NCBI GenBank assembly: GCA_017412715.1
Contig: JAFPWU010000010.1
Coordinates: 1 to 64,000 of the forward strand
DNA length: 64,000 nucleotides
Reading direction: 5' to 3'
DNA from: Clostridia bacterium
Lineage (GTDB): Bacteria > Bacillota > Clostridia > Christensenellales > Aristaeellaceae
Shown here: positions 44,765 through 53,262 of the stretch, one piece after another
Layout: each line of letters opens with the position of its first letter
How positions within the stretch are numbered: the stretch's first letter is position 1
The notes under the pieces: generated by a model
Database searches by the model: none
Told to the model about the DNA's origin: nothing
Seen by the model: the letters and a program-made list of their open reading frames with translations, nothing else
Position numbers and translations under genes: made by a program

Positions 44765-46333
44765 TCAGTGCTGAATCCTGGCATCTCCCCTGGCCATCTG
44801 CCTGGCCATCGCCGGACCCATATACCGAATCACCGCCGGAATCAGCGCATGGTCGAAGTCTTGCCTTACGCCGCATGCTTCGCCGATCACCATCGTGTTT
44901 TCGCAGCCTGGGCGGCAGGGCTGCCAATCGGGCAGAAGGTCATTGGCCGGGTTCCCGGTCCGGGCAAAGGCCATCACGCTGCCAAAGACCTGTTCCTGCA
45001 CCCGCTCCGCCACGGCGTTGTCACCGTCCGGGCGGTGGGTGTGCTCCACCAGATCCATGTTGTGGAACACGTAGGGAATATCGCTGCAATGCCAGGGCGT
45101 GGTGCCGCCGTTCAGAGGCTGATCCAGGTTGAACAGATAGGAGAAGGTGCTCCTGTTCAGGGCAGAACGCCTGGCAATATAATCGATTTCCGGACCGCGG
45201 AAAATGTAGTCCAGACGCAGCAGATCGATAATGTCCCGCTCAGGATACGCCTTCTTAAACAGCGGGATCAGCGCATCGGCGCCCTCGCCCTCCAGCACTT
45301 CGCGTACGGTCATTTCCTGCTGGGCGGGCGTCATGGCGGCTTTGTCATAGGGAGACGGCGCAAAGGAGAAAAACTCGCTGAACACGCTCCCCACCAGCAG
45401 CGGGATCTGCTCCGTTTCCTTTCTGAATCCCACCGCGCAGGGATCGCCTGCATAGAAGGCATTGGGATGGGGCTTGCAGCCCACGTATTTCCCGGCTTTC
45501 TGGAATTCAGGCCGGAGCTTGAGATACGCCCTCGCCAGCAGCCTGTAATCCACCGTCTCCAGCTCCCTGACGGAGGTCAGGCCCAGCTCCAGCATCAGCG
45601 CTTCGGCCAGCTCCCTGCCGGAGCCTTTTTCATCCGCCAGCAAGCCGATGACGCCGCTCATGTTAATGCCCTTGGCATACAGTCCGTCCGCCGCCGGGGT
45701 CTGCAGCAGGGTGGTCACCTTGGCCCCGCCGCCGGATTGCCCGAACACCGTAACATTGGCGGGATCGCCGCCGAACGCTGCAATATTGTCATGGATCCAT
45801 TGCAGGGCGGCGATGATATCGTCCGTACCCGCGTTGGCGGAATTCGCATATTCCTCTCCGAAATCCGAAAGGTCAAAATACCCCAAAATGTTCAGCCGGT
45901 GATTGACCGACACCGCCACCGCGTCCCCCAGGCTCGCCATGCTGGCGCCGTCGTAGGCAATATGCTCGATGGAGGAGCCGGCCTCGTATCCGCCGCCGTG
46001 AAGCCATACCAGCACGGGCCGCTTCTTATCGTCCAGGCCAGGCGTCCAGAGGTTCAGATTCAGGCAATCCTCATCCATGGGCCAGTAGCGATGGGGCACG
46101 TACAATTCCCCGCTGGGGCGTTCATTGGTCAAAAGCGGGCAGACATATCCGTAGCTGGAAGCATCAAAAACGCCGTCCCATTTTTCCACCGGCTCCGGGG
46201 CGTGAAAGCGCTTCGCTTTCGCGTAGGGAATCCCTTTGAAGATGCTCAGCCCATTCTGCCTGTAACCCCTGACCAGACCCCTGGATGTCTTCACCAGCGC
46301 TGTGCCGCTGTCCCATTGGAAGGTATGCTTCAT
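44765..46333 (-). CDS. Type B carboxylesterase
   Basis: This 522-residue alpha/beta hydrolase has the carboxylesterase signatures EDCLNLNLWTP and FGGDPANVTVFGQSGGGAK, where the Ser of GQSGG is the nucleophile. The acidic residue and the His near DIPYVFHNM complete the triad in the usual order. No signal peptide is present, so it would act inside the cell. Between GH127 and xylanase genes it may remove acetyl or other acyl groups from imported xylan fragments (inference). It starts at ATG after a purine-rich AGGATGAAAGG. Confidence 0.9.
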   Translation of the reverse strand: MKHTFQWDSGTALVKTSRGLVRGYRQNGLSIFKGIPYAKAKRFHAPEPVEKWDGVFDASSYGYVCPLLTNERPSGELYVPHRYWPMDEDCLNLNLWTPGLDDKKRPVLVWLHGGGYEAGSSIEHIAYDGASMASLGDAVAVSVNHRLNILGYFDLSDFGEEYANSANAGTDDIIAALQWIHDNIAAFGGDPANVTVFGQSGGGAKVTTLLQTPAADGLYAKGINMSGVIGLLADEKGSGRELAEALMLELGLTSVRELETVDYRLLARAYLKLRPEFQKAGKYVGCKPHPNAFYAGDPCAVGFRKETEQIPLLVGSVFSEFFSFAPSPYDKAAMTPAQQEMTVREVLEGEGADALIPLFKKAYPERDIIDLLRLDYIFRGPEIDYIARRSALNRSTFSYLFNLDQPLNGGTTPWHCSDIPYVFHNMDLVEHTHRPDGDNAVAERVQEQVFGSVMAFARTGNPANDLLPDWQPCRPGCENTMVIGEACGVRQDFDHALIPAVIRYMGPAMARQMARGDARIQH

Positions 46334-46413
46334 GTCCCTTTCATCCTTTCAATCGTCAATCCTGAACTGACAGTTGTTATGATGGCTTCTGAATGATCGC
46401 TGCTGACCCGATG

Positions 46414-46488
46414 AAACGCTGAAATGTTCTTTGTCGGTTCCCGCCTGAGCGAAGGCGATGGCCGACGGATCGGAATCAATCAGCGTTT
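46414..46488. repeat. Dispersed intergenic hairpin repeat, copy B
   Basis: AAACGCTGA (46414-46422) and TCAGCGTTT (46480-46488) are exact terminal inverted repeats. Inside, GTCGG pairs with CCGAC and GCCT with AGGC around a GAGCGA loop. It lies between the GH10 and carboxylesterase genes. The loop region CGCCTGAGCGAAGG is the same as in the copy at 15645-15722 while the stem differs. Confidence 0.65.
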
Positions 46489-46510
46489 TCCCTGTCTCGG
46501 CTTTTTCTGA

Positions 46511-47743
46511 TTACGGATTCGGGATCAGCGCGTCATACATGGCGTCGAAGGAGGTCTTGATTTCTCCCTTTTCCGTCAGAATTCCCGACCAGGTGCCGTT
46601 GAGCTTCCAGGTATATTCATTCCAGGCATTGGGCGTAACATCGCTGACCCCCCAGAGGGTAACGCAGGTCAGCGCATCCCTGCCCAGCTCCTGATTGATT
46701 CCGCCAAGCATGTCGAACATTTTTCCGAAGAAGGCCGCATGCTCCGCCTGCCTGGCCTCCTCGTAGTTCCGAAGCGCCATTTCGGTAATATGAACTTCCA
46801 TGCCCAGATCCGCAAAGGCCCGGATGCTGGCCTTCGTATTATTGATCAGATCCTCGCTGAGGCAGCCCGACTGAACGCCGTAGCCGCCCATATACCCCTG
46901 CATGCCGATCCCGTCGATCAGCTTGCGCGGTGCACCGTTTTCATCCTGCGCAAAGGAATTGATTTTCTCCACCAGCGCCCTGGCCGCCGCCCGCTTGGCC
47001 GGATAAAGCATGTTGAAATCATTATAGAACAGCCGGATATCCGCCCCCAGGGCCTCCGCCGCGTTGCGGGCATAGAGGAAGGAATATTCCACATAGTCCT
47101 CCCCCACATAGGCATAGAAGACATTGGGCTGGCCGTTCCGGGCGGTGCGCAGCAGGCAGGGATCCCCTGCGCGGTACTCCGCAGCGCTGTCCCCCATGGC
47201 TTCATTGACCACGTCCCAGCAGTAAATCACCCCGGGAAATTCCGTTTCGAAGTGGGTAATCACCTGGGTGATATAGCTTTCCATCCGGGCCAGCAGCACC
47301 TCCCGGGAGGCTACGGGTTTGCTGACGTCATAGTCCTCATGGAAGAACCACTCCGTCATATACGCGTCCCAGGTCAGCACATGCCCGCGGACGCCCACGC
47401 CGTGATCCCTGGCCCAGCCGACCATTCTGTCCGCCACAGCATAATTCATCCGGGGCATGCCGTCCTCGCTTTGCCGGGAGGCCTGCTGATCCAGCAGGGA
47501 ATACGCCTTGGTTTCATTGGTGCAGGTAGTCGTATTGAACTGGGCCGCCAGCAAATCCAGATACCGGGTATCCGAGAGCTGATTCGGGCTCAGGCAGATG
47601 CCGATTTTAAAGCCTGCCGCCTCCGCCAGATCCTTCAGAGGAGGGGTATAATCCTCCCCGGTGCGGGGGCTCACATCCGCCAGCGCGGAAAACATCGGGC
47701 AGAGCATCAGGACGGCAAAAAAGCAGGAAAGAATGATCTTCAT
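46511..47743 (-). CDS. Secreted GH10 endo-1,4-beta-xylanase
   Basis: This 410-residue protein follows AAGGAG and has a signal peptide (MKIILSCFFAVLMLCPMFSA, then LA). The GH10 barrel keeps the acid/base E181 in WDVVNEAMG and the nucleophile E321 in VHITEMALR. Two spots differ from common xylanases: the xylan-binding motif is GHVLTWDAY rather than GHTLVWHSQ, and TELD is TEMA. It has no binding module. It should cut xylan outside the cell and feed the importer and esterase genes beside it. Confidence 0.92.
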   Translation of the reverse strand: MKIILSCFFAVLMLCPMFSALADVSPRTGEDYTPPLKDLAEAAGFKIGICLSPNQLSDTRYLDLLAAQFNTTTCTNETKAYSLLDQQASRQSEDGMPRMNYAVADRMVGWARDHGVGVRGHVLTWDAYMTEWFFHEDYDVSKPVASREVLLARMESYITQVITHFETEFPGVIYCWDVVNEAMGDSAAEYRAGDPCLLRTARNGQPNVFYAYVGEDYVEYSFLYARNAAEALGADIRLFYNDFNMLYPAKRAAARALVEKINSFAQDENGAPRKLIDGIGMQGYMGGYGVQSGCLSEDLINNTKASIRAFADLGMEVHITEMALRNYEEARQAEHAAFFGKMFDMLGGINQELGRDALTCVTLWGVSDVTPNAWNEYTWKLNGTWSGILTEKGEIKTSFDAMYDALIPNP

Positions 47744-47851
47744 GGCAGCTTCTCCTTATGATTGTTCAGGATGGGAACGCTGTTCCGCGCCATCCCTGCG
47801 GTTCTCCCCCTCACACAGGCAGGGCCTGTTCTGCTGATTCCGTTTTGTTTC

Positions 47852-48766
47852 TTACAGGGTATCCACATACCTGCAGGCCGCCAGGGCCGCCACGGAGCCG
47901 TCCCCTGCGGCGGTAGTCAGCTGGCGAACGTTCTTCGCCCTGCAGTCTCCCGCTACGAAGATCCCGGGTGTCCCCGTCTCGCAGCTTTCCGGGCTGTCGA
48001 AATAACCCCATTCGTTCAGCCGGGCCACATCCCCGAAGTTCCCGTTCTCCGGAATCAGTCCGATGGCCACGAACAACCCGTCGCAGGGAATGGTTTCCCG
48101 GGCGCCGTCGGCGGTTTCAATGGTCACCCCCGTCAGCTGCACATTTTCATCCATGCCCAGATCCACGATCTTCACCCCGGTACGGGCGGAAACATTCTCC
48201 CGGGCAAAGAGCAGCTCCTGCAGCTTCTTCTCGCCTGTAAACTCCGGCAGATCCTGCAGCATAATCACCTGGCTGCATTTTCCGGCCAGCAGCATGGCCT
48301 CCTGCAGCGCGGAATTTCCTCCCCCGGCCACGCAGACCTTCTTCCCCTTAAAGAAGTCTCCGTCACAAACCGCGCAGTAGCTGACGCCTTCCCCCGTCAT
48401 CTCCCGCTCTCCCGGAAGGCCCAGCTCCCGGTGCTTTACCCCGGTGGCCAGGATCACGCTTTTTCCTTCCCTGACTTCTCCTTCAGCCGTGATCACGGTT
48501 TTGTAGGTCCCGTGGTCCTCCACCTTCACAGCTTCTGTCAGATCCACTTCTGCCCCCTGATCCAGGATCTGCTCCAGGAAGGCATCCGCGTATTCATTTC
48601 CGCTCATCCGGGCCGTTCCGGGCCAGTTTTCCACCTTGGGACTGTGGGTGATCTGTCCGCCGAAGCCGGACTTTTCCAGCACCAGGACGCTTTTCCCGTT
48701 CCGAAGGCCGTACAGGGCCGCCGTCATGCCCGCAGGCCCCCCGCCTACCACAATGATATCAACCAT
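47852..48766 (-). CDS. trxB: Thioredoxin reductase
   Basis: This 304-residue flavoprotein passes electrons from NADPH to thioredoxin-like proteins. FAD binding is seen in VGGGPAGMTAALYGLR, the redox pair is C131-x-x-C134 in YCAVCDGDFF, the NADPH site is AGGGNSALQEA and the C-terminal FAD motif is FVAGDCRAKNVRQL. It starts after ACGGAGG, downstream of nrdD, whose product carries its own C-terminal redoxin domain. A hairpin separates the two genes, so joint transcription may be partial. Confidence 0.93.
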   Translation of the reverse strand: MVDIIVVGGGPAGMTAALYGLRNGKSVLVLEKSGFGGQITHSPKVENWPGTARMSGNEYADAFLEQILDQGAEVDLTEAVKVEDHGTYKTVITAEGEVREGKSVILATGVKHRELGLPGEREMTGEGVSYCAVCDGDFFKGKKVCVAGGGNSALQEAMLLAGKCSQVIMLQDLPEFTGEKKLQELLFARENVSARTGVKIVDLGMDENVQLTGVTIETADGARETIPCDGLFVAIGLIPENGNFGDVARLNEWGYFDSPESCETGTPGIFVAGDCRAKNVRQLTTAAGDGSVAALAACRYVDTL

Positions 48767-48789
48767 GATCCATTCCTCCGTTTTTCAAA

Positions 48790-48812
48790 AGGGGGACGCG
48801 TCGCGTCCCCCT
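48790..48812 (-). terminator. Hairpin between nrdD and trxB
   Basis: AGGGGGACGCG pairs with CGCGTCCCCCT almost without a loop, followed on the minus strand by TTTTGAAAAA. It could be a weak terminator just before the trxB ribosome site. Confidence 0.55.
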
Positions 48813-48895
48813 GATATTATGATGTTCGGGAAGCGCTGATGGATGCCCTTCGGCATTTCTCGCCTTCGCTCGCCTGCGGTATGTCAGGCCTTTGC

Positions 48896-51358
48896 TCAGA
48901 CTGCCTGCTTCCGTCCCTCCGTCTTCAGCGTGTTCAGCATCCCGCGGATCTCGGAAACGCCCTTGTACTTCACGGCCTCCTCGCCCTGGGTCACGACAAG
49001 GGTGGGCGCCTGCTTTACGCCGTACCGGTTGGCCAGCTCAACGTTCTCCGTCGCCAGCACCTCCTTGTAGAGGAAGCCGTCCTTCTGGAGCAGCGCCTTG
49101 GCCAGCTTGCAGTTCGGGCAGGTGGAGGAGGTGAAGAGGATCGCCCGGGTCAGGGCCTTCTTTTCCTCCGCCGCATCCGCCGCGGGCGCTTCCGCCGCAG
49201 GTTCCTTTACAGGCTCCTCCTCAGCCGTCGGCACGGGCTTCGCGGCTGTAATCGTCTCCGGATTCCTGGGGCCCTGATGGGTCAGCCGGCTGGCGCCGAT
49301 ATCGTAGACCTTCCGATCCTTAAACTCCTGAGCCTTTCCGTCATTCCAGTTCTGAACCGGCCGGTAATATCCGGTAATCCGGCTGTAAACCTCCGTCTTT
49401 TCGCCACAGTGGGGGCAGGTATAGACCTCGCCGGTCAGGTATCCGTGGTTCCTGCATACGGAGTAGGTGGGGCTCATGGTATAGTAGGGCAGCTTGTAGT
49501 TCTCCGCGATCTTCCGCACCAGGGCCGCCGCCGCCTTCCAGTCCGGCAGCTTCTCTCCCAGGAAGGCATGGAACACCGTTCCGGAGGTATACAGGGTCTG
49601 CAGCTCATCCTGCACGTCCAGGGCGGAGAAGATATCCTCGCTGTATCCCACCGGCAGATGGCTGGAGTTGGTGTAATAGGGCTTGCCGTTCTCATTGGCC
49701 GTGATGATTCCCGGATACTGCTCCTTGTCATGCTTGGCAAACCGATACGTCGTGGATTCCGCCGGGGTCGCCTCCAGGTTGTACAGATCGCCGTACTGCT
49801 CCTGGTAATCGCTCAGGCGGTTGCGCATATGGTTCAGCACATCGCGGGCAAAGTTCTGGGTCTCTTCATGGGTCAGATCCTTCCGCAGCCAGCAGGCATT
49901 CAGTCCCGCCTCGTTCATGCCCACCAGACCGATGGTGGAGAAATGGTTGTTGAAGGTGCCCAGATACCGCTTCGTGTACGGATAGAGGCCGCTTTCCAGC
50001 AGCCGGGTAATCACCGTCCGCTTCGTCTTCAGCGACCGTGCAGCGATGTCCATCAGCTTGTCCAGCCGGGCATAGAAGTCCTGTTCATCCTTCGCCAGAT
50101 AGGCAATCCGGGGCAGGTTGATGGTCACCACGCCGATGGAGCCGGTGCTTTCGCCGCTGCCGAAGAAGCCGCCGCTCTTTTTCCGCAGCTCCCGCAGGTC
50201 CAGCCGCAGCCGGCAGCACATGGACCGCACATCGCTGGGCTCCATGTCGGAGTTGATATAGTTGCTGAAGTAAGGCGTTCCGTATTTGGCGGTCATCTCG
50301 AAGAGCAGCCGGTTGTTCTCCGTCTCGCTCCAGTCGAAATCCCGGGTAATGGAGTAGGTGGGAATCGGATACTGGAATCCCCGGCCGTTCGCGTCGCCTT
50401 CAATCATGATCTCGATGAACGCCTTGTTCACCATATCCATCTCGTGCTGGCATTCCCCGTAGGTGAAATCCAGCTCCTTGCCGCCTACGATGGCCGGCAG
50501 GTTTTCCAGATCCTTCGGGCAGACCCAGTCCAGAGTGATGTTGGAGAAGGGAGCCTGCGTTCCCCAGCGGGAGGGAGTGTTCACGCCGTAAATAAAGCTC
50601 TGGATGCACTGCTTGACTTCCTTCTGGCTCAGGTTGTCCACCCGGACAAAGGGGGCCAGATAGGTATCAAAGCTGGAGAAAGCCTGGGCCCCCGCCCATT
50701 CATTCTGCATGATCCCCAGGAAATTCACCATCTGGTTGCAGAGGGTGGACAGATGGGAAGCGGGAGAGGACGTAATTTTACCGGGCACTCCTCCCAGTCC
50801 TTCCTGGATCAGCTGCTTCAGGCTCCAGCCCGCGCAGTACCCGGTCAGCATGCTCAGATCATGCAGATGGATGGCCGCGGAACGGTGGGCCTCGGCGATC
50901 TCCGCATCATAGATTTCGCTGAGCCAGTAATTCGCCGTAATCGCGCCGGAATTGGACAGAATCAGGCCGCCCACGGAATAGGTCACCGTGGAATTCTCCT
51001 TCACCCGCCAGTCGTTGATATGCAGGTAGTTGTCCACCAGATCCTTGTAGTTCAGCAGGGCGGAGTTCACGTTCCGGACCTTTTCCCGCTGTTTCCGGTA
51101 CAGAATATAGGCCTTGGCCACATCCGCATACCCGGCCTCGCTCAGCACTTTTTCCACACAGTCCTGAATCGTCTCCACCGCGATCTTTCCATCCCGGATC
51201 ATGGGCTCATATTCCGCCGTGACCCGCAGCGCCAGCATATCGATGACGCTGGGATGATACTGCTTGTCCAAAGCATCAAAGGCCTTGGTGATGGCATTGG
51301 AAATCTTGCTGATTTCAAATTCCGTAACTTTTCCGTCCCGCTTGACTACCTGATACAT
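48896..51358 (-). CDS. nrdD: Class III anaerobic ribonucleotide reductase with fused C-terminal redoxin
   Basis: This 820-residue protein makes deoxynucleotides without oxygen. The class III core is clear: an N-terminal ATP-cone (YQVVKRDGKVTEFEISKI), HLHDLSMLTGYCAGW with a core Cys, GLVGMNEAGLNAC, a zinc site (CRNHG, then CPHCG) and the glycyl-radical loop RITGYYRP with G663. After an Ala/Glu/Pro linker (about 698-733) comes a thioredoxin-fold domain of about 85 residues with CPNC at 747-750 and a cis-Pro in KQAPTLVV. This suggests electrons come from the redoxin rather than from formate. It starts after GGGAGG. Confidence 0.93.
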   Translation of the reverse strand: MYQVVKRDGKVTEFEISKISNAITKAFDALDKQYHPSVIDMLALRVTAEYEPMIRDGKIAVETIQDCVEKVLSEAGYADVAKAYILYRKQREKVRNVNSALLNYKDLVDNYLHINDWRVKENSTVTYSVGGLILSNSGAITANYWLSEIYDAEIAEAHRSAAIHLHDLSMLTGYCAGWSLKQLIQEGLGGVPGKITSSPASHLSTLCNQMVNFLGIMQNEWAGAQAFSSFDTYLAPFVRVDNLSQKEVKQCIQSFIYGVNTPSRWGTQAPFSNITLDWVCPKDLENLPAIVGGKELDFTYGECQHEMDMVNKAFIEIMIEGDANGRGFQYPIPTYSITRDFDWSETENNRLLFEMTAKYGTPYFSNYINSDMEPSDVRSMCCRLRLDLRELRKKSGGFFGSGESTGSIGVVTINLPRIAYLAKDEQDFYARLDKLMDIAARSLKTKRTVITRLLESGLYPYTKRYLGTFNNHFSTIGLVGMNEAGLNACWLRKDLTHEETQNFARDVLNHMRNRLSDYQEQYGDLYNLEATPAESTTYRFAKHDKEQYPGIITANENGKPYYTNSSHLPVGYSEDIFSALDVQDELQTLYTSGTVFHAFLGEKLPDWKAAAALVRKIAENYKLPYYTMSPTYSVCRNHGYLTGEVYTCPHCGEKTEVYSRITGYYRPVQNWNDGKAQEFKDRKVYDIGASRLTHQGPRNPETITAAKPVPTAEEEPVKEPAAEAPAADAAEEKKALTRAILFTSSTCPNCKLAKALLQKDGFLYKEVLATENVELANRYGVKQAPTLVVTQGEEAVKYKGVSEIRGMLNTLKTEGRKQAV

Positions 51359-51463
51359 GATGATCCTCCCTGCTCCTTTTTCCGCGGATCAGAGGCCGCG
51401 GCCTGTTTTTCTTTTCCTGAATGTGCGCAAAAAAGAAAGGCTCTCCTTCTCGCGTGCCTGCAA

Positions 51464-51492
51464 AATATAGCACGAAAGGGAGCCTCTGTCAA
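51464..51492 (-). promoter_or_regulatory. Promoter of nrdD
   Basis: The minus strand has TTGACA (51487-51492), a 17-base spacer and TATATT (51464-51469). A 5'-UTR of about 100 bases follows. An inverted repeat (GGCTC/GAGCC arms near 51439 and 51481) spans the promoter. Confidence 0.8.
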
Positions 51493-51534
51493 TATATAGA
51501 ATGGGATTTTTTATTCCATCACAAGATGTTGTGT
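51487..51534. promoter_or_regulatory. Tandem NrdR boxes
   Basis: Two 16-base sites resemble the NrdR consensus ACACWATATATWGTGT: ACACAACATCTTGTGA (51519-51534) and ATTCTATATATTGACA (51487-51502), as read on the minus strand. Their starts are exactly 32 bases apart, the usual three-turn spacing. The proximal box covers the -35 element, so NrdR would repress nrdD. Confidence 0.75.
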
Positions 51535-51568
51535 CTGGAATACTTCTGTAACATTTTGCGCAAACGCT

Positions 51569-52258
51569 TCAGCCCCGGATCAGCACCTCATCCGCATGGG
51601 GGCGCATGATCTCCGCCCAGGCCTGCATCTCCTCCCCGGAAGGCGCATGGAGTCCTTCAAAGGGAACGGTCTCCCGGTCGGTAAACTTCTGCAGGGCATA
51701 CCGTCTGGCCCCATGGATCCATTCTCCCATCTCCCGGAAGCTTTCTTCGTCGTGGAATTCCTTCACCACCGTGGTCCGGAACTCGTAGTCGATGCTTCCC
51801 CCCATCAGAAAAGCCGCGCTTTCCCGGACAGGGCCCAGGGGAAACTCCCGCAGGCCAACGGTCTGCGCATACCTGGCCGGCCGGTTCTTGAGATCCATGG
51901 CACAATACTGGATCAGCCCTTCCTCTGCAGCCCGGCGCAGCCTCTCCGGGTGGGTTCCGTTGGTATCCAGCTTCACCGGATATCCCAGCTCCCGAATGCT
52001 CCGGAGCAGCTCCAGGGTCTCCTCCCGCAGCAGGGGCTCTCCCCCTGTCACAGCCACCCCGTCCAGCATTCCCTGCCGCTTCCGCAGGAAGGACAGGAGC
52101 TCTTCGGCGCTCATCACCGGCTGCGCCTTCCCCTCTGCCAGCTCGCTGTTATGGCAGAAGGGGCAGCGCATATCGCACCCGTTCAGGAACACCGTACAGG
52201 CGATCCTCCCCGGATAATCCAGCAGCGTCATCTTCTGAAGACCATAGATCTGCATCAC
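51569..52258 (-). CDS. nrdG: Anaerobic ribonucleotide reductase activating protein (radical SAM)
   Basis: This 229-residue enzyme makes the glycyl radical in NrdD. The iron-sulfur motif is C28-x3-C32-x2-C35 in GCDMRCPFCHN, and VTGGEPLLREETLELL is the SAM-binding GGE region. The gene overlaps the ddh stop (TGATG). GTG 52258 is 9 bases from GAGGAG, ATG 52255 is 12; I list the former. It belongs to the dapA-dapB-ddh transcript, whereas nrdD downstream has its own NrdR-controlled promoter. Confidence 0.9.
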   Translation of the reverse strand: MMQIYGLQKMTLLDYPGRIACTVFLNGCDMRCPFCHNSELAEGKAQPVMSAEELLSFLRKRQGMLDGVAVTGGEPLLREETLELLRSIRELGYPVKLDTNGTHPERLRRAAEEGLIQYCAMDLKNRPARYAQTVGLREFPLGPVRESAAFLMGGSIDYEFRTTVVKEFHDEESFREMGEWIHGARRYALQKFTDRETVPFEGLHAPSGEEMQAWAEIMRPHADEVLIRG

Positions 52259-53226
52259 AGCAGCTTACTCCTCAATTCCTCCCCGGAGAGCATGCTCAGA
52301 TCCGCCGGAGCCACGTCGAACAGCGTACGGCACCCGAAAATGCCCCGGGTATTCATTCTTCCCACCGCCCTTGCGCAGGCCAGCAGCACGGAGCCCGTAA
52401 ACTCCGGATTCGAATCCAGCTTCAATCCGAAGGTCATCACATGGCCGTTTTCTTCGCTGGTATTCCCGCTGCGGATCACTTCTCCCCCGTGAGGCAGCCT
52501 CCAGTGGTCCCGCTTCAGCTCCTCCTCGGAAATAAAGGTTACGGTGGTATCATAGTCCGCAAAATAGTTCGGCATCTCCCGGATCGCCTTCTCGATGGCG
52601 GCCCGGTCGGCGCCTTCCTCCGCCACCACGTAGCACTCCCGCAGATGCTTCTGACGGGCAGACAGCTCCGGCTGTTTTCCTTCCCTTACCGCTTCCAGGG
52701 CTTCCGCCACCGGCACGGTATACTGCCGGGCGTCCTTCACCCCCGGTACCCGGCGAATGGCATCGCTGTGGCCCTGGCTGACCCCTCTGCCCCAGAAGGT
52801 ATAGTCCCGTCCGTCCGGCAGCGCGGCATTCATATACAGCCTGGCCAGGGAGAACAGGCCCGGATCCCAGCCGGCACTGATCAGGGCGGTGTGCCCCGTC
52901 CTGAACGCGGCGGCATCCACCCGGGCAAAATGTTCCGGAATCCGCGCGTGGGTGTCATAGGAGTCCACCACATTAAAATTCTTCGCAAGGGCCGGGGTCA
53001 TTTCCGGCAGATCCGTGGCGCTTCCCCCGCAGAGGATCATCACGTCAATCTCCCCGACAAATTCCTCCGCCTTCTCCGCGGGATATACGGGCGCGCCGCT
53101 TACCGTTTTCACCGAAGCCGGATCCCGGCGGGTAAAAACACCGACCAGCTCCATATCGGGGTTCTTTTCAAAAGCCTTCTCCACACCCCGTCCCAGGTTG
53201 CCATATCCGTAAATACCGATTTTCAT
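52255..53226 (-). CDS. ddh: meso-Diaminopimelate dehydrogenase
   Basis: This 323-residue NADPH enzyme makes meso-diaminopimelate directly from tetrahydrodipicolinate and ammonia, the one-step branch of lysine and cell-wall precursor synthesis. Family features are GIYGYGNLGRGVE at the N-terminus, ILCGGSATDLPE, SAGWDPGLFSL, FWGRGVSQGHSDAIRRV and GLKLDSNPEFTGSVL. ATG 53226 has GGAGG 10 bases upstream; the GTG at 53235 is too close to that site. It follows dapB by 36 bases and overlaps nrdG. Confidence 0.93.
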   Translation of the reverse strand: MKIGIYGYGNLGRGVEKAFEKNPDMELVGVFTRRDPASVKTVSGAPVYPAEKAEEFVGEIDVMILCGGSATDLPEMTPALAKNFNVVDSYDTHARIPEHFARVDAAAFRTGHTALISAGWDPGLFSLARLYMNAALPDGRDYTFWGRGVSQGHSDAIRRVPGVKDARQYTVPVAEALEAVREGKQPELSARQKHLRECYVVAEEGADRAAIEKAIREMPNYFADYDTTVTFISEEELKRDHWRLPHGGEVIRSGNTSEENGHVMTFGLKLDSNPEFTGSVLLACARAVGRMNTRGIFGCRTLFDVAPADLSMLSGEELRSKLL

Positions 53227-53262
53227 CTCTGTCACTCCTCCAGCGCAGGCAGGTTCTCCCCG

